Source: Microcaldota archaeon
Lineage (GTDB): Archaea > Micrarchaeota > Micrarchaeia > Anstonellales > Anstonellaceae
Direction of reading: 5' to 3'
NCBI GenBank assembly: GCA_026413805.1
Contig: JAOAKE010000028.1
Span: forward strand, 1 to 12,103
DNA length: 12,103 nucleotides
Shown: one piece after another, positions 5,992-11,986 of the stretch
Position numbering within the stretch: position 1 is the stretch's first letter
Layout of the letters: each line of letters opens with the position of its first letter
The notes under the pieces: generated by a model
The model's input: the letters and a program-made list of their open reading frames with translations, nothing else
Database searches by the model: none
Told to the model about the DNA's origin: nothing
Position numbers and translations under genes: made by a program

Positions 5992-6470
5992 TGCTTATGG
6001 AAAAGATGACTCGGAGGGAATTTGCAAAAAGGGTGGCGCTTGCAGGCGCCTCAATCCTCTTGGGAGGTGCAGGCTGCTCATTTTTTGCCCCAAGCCATGC
6101 CAAAAAGCCCCCCTCACTCATGGAGCGAAGGCTGGCGCTAGGCGAAGTGCTGTTTGAGTCAAGGGAAGGAATCAAGCTGGTCTTTGAAGGGATTGTTGAA
6201 GAAAGAGGAGGGAATGCTGCCTGCCTTGGGGTAGCCAAAGGAAGGCACAAGCTCGGGGACATTTACCTTCGCCAAAACAAGCCGGCAGATGTCCTTTTTC
6301 TAAACGGAGAGGTCTTTGTCAGGTATGAAGGCGAAAGGGGATTCTTTCTTTTAGGCTCAGCCAAGCTTGAAAAAGGCGAAGAGCCAGACAGCCGAATCAT
6401 CCATTTTGAGTGCTTCAAGGCAGAGGGCGCATGTGCAATTTTCGGGGTTGCCATGCTGCCTTCAAGGTAG
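5991..6470 (+). CDS. Unknown protein with a twin-arginine signal and lipobox-like cysteine
   Basis: I do not recognise this 159-residue protein, but its N-terminus is informative. TRREFAK (7-13) fits the twin-arginine (Tat) consensus. A hydrophobic run (ALAGASILLGGAG) follows, ending at Cys29 in a GGAGC context that resembles a lipobox. It is therefore probably exported folded through Tat and perhaps lipid-anchored on the outer face of the membrane. The mature part (about 130 residues) is rich in short beta-like segments and has Cys78, Cys141 and Cys148, with no known catalytic motif seen. The ATG at 5991 overlaps the aconitase X small-subunit stop (TGATG), so it is probably translated from the same message; ATGs at 5997 and 6006 are alternatives that keep the RR motif. 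The coupling of an exported protein to a cytosolic dehydratase is odd. Confidence 0.72.
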   Translation: MLMEKMTRREFAKRVALAGASILLGGAGCSFFAPSHAKKPPSLMERRLALGEVLFESREGIKLVFEGIVEERGGNAACLGVAKGRHKLGDIYLRQNKPADVLFLNGEVFVRYEGERGFFLLGSAKLEKGEEPDSRIIHFECFKAEGACAIFGVAMLPSR

Positions 6471-6472
6471 CC

Positions 6473-7006
6473 CTACCACGGGACTTTTTTAAGCCCAAGC
6501 CTATTGGCAAGCACATTCGCGCCAATATGCACAAAATAAGTCAGGACTGCAAGGAACAAGACGCTCTCCAGGCTAACCAAGTGGCTTGCAACAGGGTAGG
6601 CAAATGCAATCGCGAAGAACAAGAACATTAGCTGGTCCATCACCCATGAGGGCTTTCCCCGAGGTATTTTTTGCCGCCTTTTGATAAACGAGCCTAACAA
6701 GTCCCCTGCCATGGTGCCGCTCCCAAGAAGAAATCCAGCTATCGTGTATTTTTGCGCAGAACCATACAGGTCGAGCCAGCTTCCAAGCAGGGCCAGCCCT
6801 TCAATTGAACCCACCAAAACAGCTGCGCATATGCCTGCAAAAAACCCGCGGACCGTCTTTCCATCGCCAAATACCCTCTCCCCATCGGCAAACTTTCTTT
6901 TTGCATCAAGGGGCTGCCCGCCGCCAAGCAAGACAGGGGTTGCATTTGCAAAATAGGAAGGAAGGATAAACAAAAGCGAGCGAATTGCCATCTCCCAAAG
7001 GTCCAT
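6473..7006 (-). CDS. carS: CDP-archaeol synthase
   Basis: This integral membrane cytidylyltransferase uses CTP to convert digeranylgeranylglyceryl phosphate to CDP-archaeol, the branch-point precursor of archaeal polar lipids. The 177-residue protein (CarS, DUF46, related to bacterial CdsA) shows LPSYFANATPVLLGGGQPLD (15-34), FGDGKTVRGF (46-55), and a glycine-rich stretch leading to GDLLGSFIKRRQKIPRGKPS (101-120). DQL (124-126) and the C-terminal HIGANVLANRLGLKKVPW (160-177) complete the family pattern. There are about five hydrophobic helices. ATG at 7004-7006 is preferred over GTG 7015 because GGGTGG lies just upstream on the minus strand and the family starts here. It converges with the Tat-type lipoprotein gene (two bases between the stops) and diverges from the S49 peptidase gene. 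Confidence 0.94.
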   Translation of the reverse strand: MDLWEMAIRSLLFILPSYFANATPVLLGGGQPLDAKRKFADGERVFGDGKTVRGFFAGICAAVLVGSIEGLALLGSWLDLYGSAQKYTIAGFLLGSGTMAGDLLGSFIKRRQKIPRGKPSWVMDQLMFLFFAIAFAYPVASHLVSLESVLFLAVLTYFVHIGANVLANRLGLKKVPW

Positions 7007-7030
7007 GCCAACCACCCTATTTTTGAGGCT

Positions 7031-7046
7031 AAGCTTAATTAATCTT
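7031..7046. promoter_or_regulatory. Near-palindromic TATA-like element between carS and the sppA homolog
   Basis: AAGCTTAATTAATCTT pairs with its own reverse complement at 14 of 16 positions, with a perfect TTAATTAA core at 7035-7042. Its centre is about 33 bases from the carS start on one side and 37 bases from the peptidase start on the other. It is the only symmetric AT-rich element placed to serve both genes, giving leaders of roughly 8-12 bases in each direction. Bidirectional use is inferred. A symmetric operator for a dimeric regulator is an alternative reading. Confidence 0.5.
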
Positions 7047-7074
7047 CAAATCCCTCCATTGTCGGGTAATTAAT

Positions 7075-8004
7075 ATGAAGCAAAAAAACAAAGCATCCTC
7101 GCCTGGCACAAACTACCTCCTTTGGCTGGTAGGCGGCATTTTTTTACTGGCATTAATAGTGGTGGCATTCTTTGCCTTGATGGAGGCTTCCCCACTTTTC
7201 CCCCTGCAAGGCTGCGTTGGAATTGTTGAAATAGACGGCCCAATAATCTCCAAGGACATTGATGCAACCTTGCTCTCAGATGAAGTAAAGGGGGCAGAGA
7301 CAATGGCAAAGGAAATAGCCTCGGCAAAAAAACGCCCTGAGGTGAAGTCCATCTTAGTTATTATAGACTCGCCCGGTGGTTCAGTGGTAGGCAGCAAAGA
7401 GCTATATGAAGCACTGCGCAAGGTTGGCAAGCCAACTGTTGCTTACATAAATGAGCTGGGAGCTTCGGGAGGGTATTATGTTGCCGCTGGGGCAGACTAC
7501 ATAGTTGCACAACCCGATTCAATAACAGGCAGCATAGGTGCGCGCGCCACCTTTGTAGACTTAAGCGGCCTGTTTGAAAAGATAGGCTATAGCGAAACCA
7601 CCATCAAGACAGGGGAGATGAAGGACATTGGGACCTATTCTCGGCCCATGACTGCTGAAGAGCGCGCGGTGATAGAGGGAATAATAAACGAAAGCTTCCA
7701 GCAGTTTAGGTCAGACATAGAAAAGAGCAGGGGAGGCAGGCTGGACAGGGCAGAATTTCAAAAGATACTGGATGCGCGAATACTCAGCGGCAGGCAGGCA
7801 AAAAGGATAGGCCTTGTGGATTATTTGGGAAACAAAGAGTTTGCCTTGCAAAAGGCAGCAGCCCTTGGAAATATAACAGCCGAAAAGCCGCCAACATGCG
7901 CCCTCTCTTCCTCTGAAGAAAGAAAGGGCCTGTTTGGCAGGCTGTTTTCAGAGGAGTTGGGCAGCATTGCAAACAGGTTCCTTCCAAAAATCCTTTACCA
8001 GTAG
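7075..8004 (+). CDS. sppA: Signal peptide peptidase A (S49 family serine protease)
   Basis: This membrane-anchored protease of the S49/ClpP-like fold degrades leftover signal peptides and possibly membrane proteins. The 309-residue protein has a single N-terminal membrane helix (about 14-35). The catalytic domain begins GIVEIDGPI and includes VIIDSPGGSVVGSKELYEAL (95-114), ELGASGGYYVAAGAD (127-141) with the nucleophile Ser131, and DSITGSIG (148-155). The general base is Lys183 in EMKDIGTYSRPMTAEER. The Ser-Lys spacing of 52 residues equals that of Bacillus subtilis SppA. ARILSGRQAKRIGLVD (254-269, approximately) is the usual C-terminal family motif. This is the short single-domain form common in archaea and Gram-positive bacteria. 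It is followed after nine bases by a Cys-repeat membrane protein, probably in the same transcript. Confidence 0.94.
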   Translation: MKQKNKASSPGTNYLLWLVGGIFLLALIVVAFFALMEASPLFPLQGCVGIVEIDGPIISKDIDATLLSDEVKGAETMAKEIASAKKRPEVKSILVIIDSPGGSVVGSKELYEALRKVGKPTVAYINELGASGGYYVAAGADYIVAQPDSITGSIGARATFVDLSGLFEKIGYSETTIKTGEMKDIGTYSRPMTAEERAVIEGIINESFQQFRSDIEKSRGGRLDRAEFQKILDARILSGRQAKRIGLVDYLGNKEFALQKAAALGNITAEKPPTCALSSSEERKGLFGRLFSEELGSIANRFLPKILYQ

Positions 8005-8013
8005 GTAGTGATA

Positions 8014-8610
8014 ATGAAAGAAAAGCCCTCTTATGCAGCCCAATTATCAGCCATCGTAATAATTCTTTCTGCCCTATTTGCTTATTTTTTGTTTTACCAA
8101 AAGAGCCCCGAAGCTCCAGGCAGCAGGGAAATCCAGATTTTTCTTTCCCCTGGGGAATTCATAGAGGGCTCGCCGGTAAGGGCAGAAATCTTTTCAAGCT
8201 GCGGGGACTTTGAGGTATTCTTAGACGGGCACAAAATTGCAAGCGGAAAAAGCCAAAAAGAGGTGCAAATTGAGGCACAGGCTGGCGAGCACCTTTTAGT
8301 TGCAAAAAGCGAAGGGTGCAAGGCTGAAAGAGGGTTTGTGGTTCTCCAGCGCCAGTGCAGAGAAAATGAGAACAGAAGCTGCATGGTCGGGCGTTGCCCA
8401 GGATTTCAGACCTGCCAGCAGGGGCGCCTTTCCCCATGCATCTTGCCCCAAAAAGTTTGCGTGCCAGGTGAAAAGCGAGGCTGCACCATCAATGCCTGCC
8501 AGTTTGGAAAGATGGAGTGCAACGAGTGCGGGACAGGATTTGGCCCCTGCCTGCCCCACCAAGACAGCTATGAGGCAAATGCGATTGTCTGCCCACAGGC
8601 AGGGCAGTGA
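8014..8610 (+). CDS. Membrane-anchored protein with two Cys-rich repeats
   Basis: I do not recognise this 198-residue protein. It has an N-terminal signal-anchor helix (about 8-28), then a beta-type domain of about 80 residues (40-112) with Cys63 and Cys102. Two tandem Cys-rich repeats follow (115-145 and 149-181). The first four repeat cysteines (115, 123, 128, 134 and 149, 157, 162, 169) share spacings of 7, 4 and 5-6 residues, and both repeats end PC followed by ILP or LP. The pattern (C, PGE-x-R-x-C, C, G-x-x-x-C, G-x-x-P-C) resembles repeats seen in extracellular proteins of other microbes, so the domain is probably outside the cell with disulfides. ATG 8014 is chosen over GTG 8008; a GGTAGTG lies just upstream. 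Its position after the peptidase gene suggests a shared envelope role. Confidence 0.75.
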   Translation: MKEKPSYAAQLSAIVIILSALFAYFLFYQKSPEAPGSREIQIFLSPGEFIEGSPVRAEIFSSCGDFEVFLDGHKIASGKSQKEVQIEAQAGEHLLVAKSEGCKAERGFVVLQRQCRENENRSCMVGRCPGFQTCQQGRLSPCILPQKVCVPGEKRGCTINACQFGKMECNECGTGFGPCLPHQDSYEANAIVCPQAGQ

Positions 8611-8634
8611 TTCCAATCTACTGGCCAACTATGC

Positions 8635-9945
8635 TTACTCTTCGGCTTCTTCCTCAGATGATGCCACCTGGGGCTTTCCCTTCTTTTTGAGCCTTGCCCT
8701 TATTTTTTCAAGCTCGGCAAGGGCGCGCTCCAGCTCCTTTTCTTCTTCTAGCTCGCCTTCTTCTTCCTCAACTTTCATTCTGCCTGTTTTTTTAGCCTCT
8801 TCAACCTCATCTTCCAGCTCTTCTTCCTCACTTTCTCCCCAGCCTTTAAATCCGCCGATTTCCCTCTCTTTTAGCCCAAAATCAATTTGGTTTTTGGCAG
8901 GCTCGGCTGACTCTATTCCTTTGCGCAGCATCTTTTGCCTTCTCTTTTCAACAAGCTCTTTTGTGATTCTTGAAAGATGGTCTTCTTCTTGTGCTTCTGC
9001 CTGTGATGGGGCAAATGAATAGGTCTGTGTGTACACCAACGCACCGCCCCTCCCTTCCATGCTGCCGGCTTGCCCTTCCCAGCCAGCCTGCGCCCTTGAA
9101 AAGATCAGGTTGTAGGCAAAGGCCATCAAGGCAAGGGCTGCCAAAGCTGCAAGTAGAGTGGGCGCAAACCCAAAAATTTCAGAAACAATGTCTGGAGAAG
9201 TAGGAACTGCAGCCGCAACAAGCGGCTCCTCCTTTTTCAGGGGCAAAAATTCAGTTGAAACTGGCGCGCCAATCTCATAGCCATCCACCACATAGGTGTA
9301 AAACCCATCTTCTTCTGCTTCAAATGAGGCAAGCCCACGCTCATCACTCTTGACTTCTTTTTCAAATCCAGCTGGGGAATAAACCTTGACAGGGGCGTTG
9401 GGGGCAGGCTCCCCTGCAAAGGTGCGGACCGAGAGCTTAACCTTATCACCCACATTTGCGCTTGCTGGGGCAGAAAGCAAAAGCTTGGCAGGGACAGATT
9501 CCACTGTTGGCGGAGGAATCAACTCAACATTTCCCTTTTGAAGCTGGGCTGAAAAATAATAGGCTATCTTTCTTTTTTCGCCCCTTGCAAGAGTGCCAAG
9601 CTCCCAGGTGGCGAGCCTGCCAGTTACCATGCTTGGCTTGGCAGAAAAGCTCAGCCTTGCCCCAAAAGGCAGCTGCGCAAGGCTCTCAGTAAGCTTTACC
9701 TCTTTTTGCTCAGCCGAGCCTGCATTTTCAACAGTCAAGGTGACGCCTGTCCAGCCCCCGCCTCCCTGCATTTCCTTTGGGCATGCCCCAGGCATATTGG
9801 CACAGGCGCCTTGGTCCGAGGTAATTATCTCCCTTTTTATCTTCGCCCAGCCCGAAACAAGGTAGTCTGCCTGGTATTGGGCAGCTGCAACTATGCTGCA
9901 CGCTGCTAGAAACACTAAAATAAACACCGAATATTTTGAGACCAT
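8635..9945 (-). CDS. Exported membrane protein with Ig-like domains and a Glu-rich cytoplasmic tail
   Basis: This 436-residue protein is not one I can name. An N-terminal signal sequence (1-22) contains LAAC with Cys16, so a lipoprotein is also possible. Outside the membrane there appear to be two beta domains. One (about 30-140) has VTLTVENAGSAEQKEVKLTESL and TWELGTLARGEKRKIAYYF, typical of archaeal S-layer or adhesin CARDB/DUF11-like folds. The other (about 150-235) contains SANVGDKVKLSVRTFAGEPAPNAPVKVY, like an Ig-type fold. One membrane helix (261-283) follows. The tail (284-436) is strongly charged, with a mixed helix and long Glu runs (371-420) ending in a probable coiled coil. ATG 9945 is preferred over TTG 9954. 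GGAG precedes it, and a TATA-like element lies about 34 bases upstream. The gene converges on the Cys-repeat gene with 24 bases between stops. Confidence 0.78.
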   Translation of the reverse strand: MVSKYSVFILVFLAACSIVAAAQYQADYLVSGWAKIKREIITSDQGACANMPGACPKEMQGGGGWTGVTLTVENAGSAEQKEVKLTESLAQLPFGARLSFSAKPSMVTGRLATWELGTLARGEKRKIAYYFSAQLQKGNVELIPPPTVESVPAKLLLSAPASANVGDKVKLSVRTFAGEPAPNAPVKVYSPAGFEKEVKSDERGLASFEAEEDGFYTYVVDGYEIGAPVSTEFLPLKKEEPLVAAAVPTSPDIVSEIFGFAPTLLAALAALALMAFAYNLIFSRAQAGWEGQAGSMEGRGGALVYTQTYSFAPSQAEAQEEDHLSRITKELVEKRRQKMLRKGIESAEPAKNQIDFGLKEREIGGFKGWGESEEEELEDEVEEAKKTGRMKVEEEEGELEEEKELERALAELEKIRARLKKKGKPQVASSEEEAEE

Positions 9946-9974
9946 AATCTCCAAGGTTATTTTGGTCGCTTTTG

Positions 9975-9984
9975 TATTTAAATA
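9975..9984 (-). promoter_or_regulatory. TATA-like element for the Ig-like membrane protein gene
   Basis: TATTTAAATA is a perfect palindrome centred about 34 bases before the minus-strand ATG at 9945. The expected transcript would start roughly 10 bases before the ATG, which leaves room for the GGAG ribosome binding site. It lies in the 64-base gap between this gene and the next minus-strand gene, so the two are likely separate transcription units. Evidence is motif and spacing only. Confidence 0.5.
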
Positions 9985-10009
9985 TTAGTATTATGTGGCA
10001 AATCATGTG

Positions 10010-10516
10010 TCAGTCCTGCTGCTTGTGCATTCCTCTCCTCCCATATATCTTTTTCCTGCGGCCTTCTCGGAAGATGGGCTTTTTTGGCTCTGGGAGGAGG
10101 GGCGGGAGCCCCAAGTCCTTTTCAAACCGCTCCCACTCAAAATTTACCTTGATGTGCCTGCCGCTTTCAATGTCTATCAGCACAAACTTCTGGTTTTTTA
10201 TCTCGAAGTTCCTCAAAAGAAGCCCCTTTACCTCCTCAAGCCTCATGGTGTGAGCAAGCGAGCTTGTGATAAAAAAGCACAGGTTTGCCCCTGATTCATT
10301 TAGTCGCTTTAGCGAAGACTTGAACTCTGAGACATTCCCAAACTGCAGCTCAAATGCAGCAGTTTGCCCATCCTTGCGAATAAAGAAAAGCCAGCAGGGA
10401 GACTGGGCTTCCAAATAGCCGAACTTGAAGGCTATTGCAGAATACCTCTCTGCAAGCGAATCCACCAGCTTTGCCTGGGGCTTCTGCACCCTTAATATCT
10501 CTTCAATAAAGTCCAC
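10010..10516 (-). CDS. Unknown protein with a basic C-terminal tail
   Basis: This 168-residue protein is not recognised. Its first 130 residues alternate helix and strand: CWLFFIRKDGQTAAFELQFGN (41-61), then a helix, ANLCFFITSS (77-86), and NQKFVLIDIESGRHIKVNF (108-126). The order of strands with a central Glu56 recalls nuclease-like folds, but no complete PD-(D/E)xK motif is visible, so this is only a hint. Residues 140-168 are proline-rich then strongly basic (RRKKIYGRRG), which could bind nucleic acid. The start is a GTG at 10516; no ATG is available in frame nearby, and AAGGAT lies upstream. It is divergent from the AMMECR1 gene and shares its promoter region. Confidence 0.68.
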   Translation of the reverse strand: MDFIEEILRVQKPQAKLVDSLAERYSAIAFKFGYLEAQSPCWLFFIRKDGQTAAFELQFGNVSEFKSSLKRLNESGANLCFFITSSLAHTMRLEEVKGLLLRNFEIKNQKFVLIDIESGRHIKVNFEWERFEKDLGLPPLLPEPKKPIFREGRRKKIYGRRGMHKQQD

Positions 10517-10538
10517 ATCCTATCCTTTCTTCCAGCTC

Positions 10539-10548
10539 ATTTTAAAAT
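10539..10548. promoter_or_regulatory. Palindromic TATA-like element between the unknown minus gene and AMMECR1
   Basis: ATTTTAAAAT is a perfect ten-base palindrome in the 65-base gap. Its centre lies about 28 bases from the GTG of the minus-strand gene and about 38 bases from the AMMECR1 ATG. The AMMECR1 leader would then be about 12 bases and include AGGGG at 10571-10575 as ribosome binding site. It is the only symmetric TATA-like sequence in the gap, so a shared bidirectional promoter is inferred. Confidence 0.5.
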
Positions 10549-10581
10549 CAATCTCCACCCAAATTAGCGCAGGGGCTTGTT

Positions 10582-11193
10582 ATGGCTGAGTTATCCGTTG
10601 AAGAGGGAGCCTATCTTGTGGGGCTTGCAAGGAGGGCGATAGCCTCTTACCTTGAAAGCGGCAAGAAAATGCAGCCTGAAAAGAAAAGCCCAGCCCTTTT
10701 TGAAAAGCGAGGCGTTTTTGTCACCTTGGAAACCTACCCAGCCCGCGAGCTGAGGGGGTGCATCGGCTACCCCCTTCCAATAAAGGAGCTTGCACCCGCT
10801 GTGGTTGACAACGCCCTTGCAGCTGCCTTTGACGACCCCCGCTTTCCCCCGCTTGAAAAAGAGGAGCTTGAAAAAATTGTAGTAGAGGTCTCTGTGCTTT
10901 CTGTCCCTGAGGAGATAAAGGTAAGCTCTCCTGAAGAGTACCTGAAAAAAATAAAGATAGGCAGGGACGGGCTGATAATAACCTATGGCTATTCGTCTGG
11001 GCTTTTGCTTCCCCAAGTGCCTGTGGAGTGGAATTGGAATGTGCAGGAATTCCTCTCCCACTTGTGCGAAAAGGCAGGCCTGCCGCGCGAGATGTGGCGC
11101 TCGCCCTCTGCAAAGATAAGCCGCTTTGAGGCAAAGATATTCTGCGAGGAAAAGCCTGGCGGCAAGGTATTCATAAAAAAGCTGTTTAGGTGA
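10582..11193 (+). CDS. AMMECR1 domain protein
   Basis: This 203-residue protein is a full-length archaeal AMMECR1 (TIGR00296-type) protein. The family is conserved from archaea to humans but its biochemical role is not settled; some relatives occur beside Memo-like and radical SAM proteins, suggesting a redox or modification function. Visible marks are FVTLETYPARELRGCIGYPLP (46-66) with the hallmark LRGCIG (57-62), DDPRFPPL (84-91), the VEVSVLSVPEEI strand (101-112) and GLLLPQVPVEWNWN (140-153). CEKAGLP (162-168) and the closing FEAKIFCEEKPGGKV (182-196) are also family features. Cys60 and Cys162 are the conserved cysteines. The stop is overlapped by the GTG start of the next gene, so the two are probably translated together. 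Confidence 0.94.
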   Translation: MAELSVEEGAYLVGLARRAIASYLESGKKMQPEKKSPALFEKRGVFVTLETYPARELRGCIGYPLPIKELAPAVVDNALAAAFDDPRFPPLEKEELEKIVVEVSVLSVPEEIKVSSPEEYLKKIKIGRDGLIITYGYSSGLLLPQVPVEWNWNVQEFLSHLCEKAGLPREMWRSPSAKISRFEAKIFCEEKPGGKVFIKKLFR

Positions 11194-11978
11194 GCCCTTT
11201 GAAAATAAAAGCAACAAAGACAAAAGAGGGCGTGTTGCTTTCAGGTGAGATTCCGCCAGAGCTTGCCTCTCTTTCGTCAGCCGAGCTGTTTCACCTTCGC
11301 GACGGGGCTTTTCTCATCCTGCCCGAAGGGCTTCTTGCAAGGCCAACAGCAGAAAAAAAGAGGGAGCAAGCGGCTCCCCAGCTTTCAGAGGAGGAGATCT
11401 CCCTGCTTCGCAAGCTTTCTTTAATCAAGTTTGAAAATCGCACCCCAGCAGAAGTCAGCCAGACGCTTTCAAGCAATGAAAAGAAGGTATTGGAACGGCT
11501 GATTGAAAGAAAGCTTGTTGAGGTTTTCAAAGGCGGCAAGTATTCCCAATCAGGAGTTTACAACCTCTCAGACAAGGCATTTTCCATCGCAAAGGAATAT
11601 TCCTTGAAGAAAAAGGAAGAGGAGCAGCAGACAAAAATACCGCCCTCCTCGCCAGAGCACCTACAAAAGTTTGGCTGGATGGTGCTTGAAACTGAGGCAG
11701 AAGCCCGAAATTTCGGCAACAACTTTGCAGCCAAGGTGCGCTCAGGAGAAGTGATGGGACAGCGGGGGTTTGACAAGCGGTTTTATTTTGTTACCAAGGG
11801 CTTTCTTGAGTCAAAGGAAAAAGAGGTGCTGTCTGCCGTTGGGAAGTCCGAAAAAAGCACTGATGAGATTGCGCGCCAAGTGGGGATTGAACCGGACGGC
11901 TGCCTTGCCCTTTTAGTCCACCTCTGCGAAAGCGGGGAGGTAATGGAAAAAAAGAGGGGGCTGTTTGTAAAGACCTGA
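11190..11978 (+). CDS. Unknown protein with two winged-helix-like domains
   Basis: This 262-residue protein appears to bind nucleic acid, but I do not recognise the family. An N-terminal beta segment (1-50) reads like a small barrel or strand-rich cap (FLILPEGLLA at 41-50). A winged-helix-like unit follows (about 66-138), with TPAEVSQTLSSNEKKVLERLIERKLVEVFKGG as a helix-turn-helix and wing. Then come a charged linker (138-150), a middle alpha/beta part (155-207), and a second winged-helix unit (208-262) with STDEIARQVGIEPDGCLALLVHLCESGEVMEKKRGLF. The GTG at 11190 overlaps the AMMECR1 stop (GTGA), supporting that start; TTG 11199 is a weaker choice. It could be a transcription factor or an adaptor in replication or RNA work. 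No catalytic residues are evident. Confidence 0.7.
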   Translation: MSPLKIKATKTKEGVLLSGEIPPELASLSSAELFHLRDGAFLILPEGLLARPTAEKKREQAAPQLSEEEISLLRKLSLIKFENRTPAEVSQTLSSNEKKVLERLIERKLVEVFKGGKYSQSGVYNLSDKAFSIAKEYSLKKKEEEQQTKIPPSSPEHLQKFGWMVLETEAEARNFGNNFAAKVRSGEVMGQRGFDKRFYFVTKGFLESKEKEVLSAVGKSEKSTDEIARQVGIEPDGCLALLVHLCESGEVMEKKRGLFVKT

Positions 11979-11986
11979 GTGGTTTT

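Noticed and set aside
11..6042. TGGCGCTTG occurring at about 11, 2173, 4491 and 6034 as a possible repeated element
   Set aside because: It mostly encodes or mimics ordinary Ala-Leu codons in different contexts, with no shared flanks or placement.
8770..8835. TTC/CTTC-rich tract as a simple repeat or regulatory tract
   Set aside because: It is the reverse strand of Glu codons in the acidic tail of the minus-strand membrane protein.
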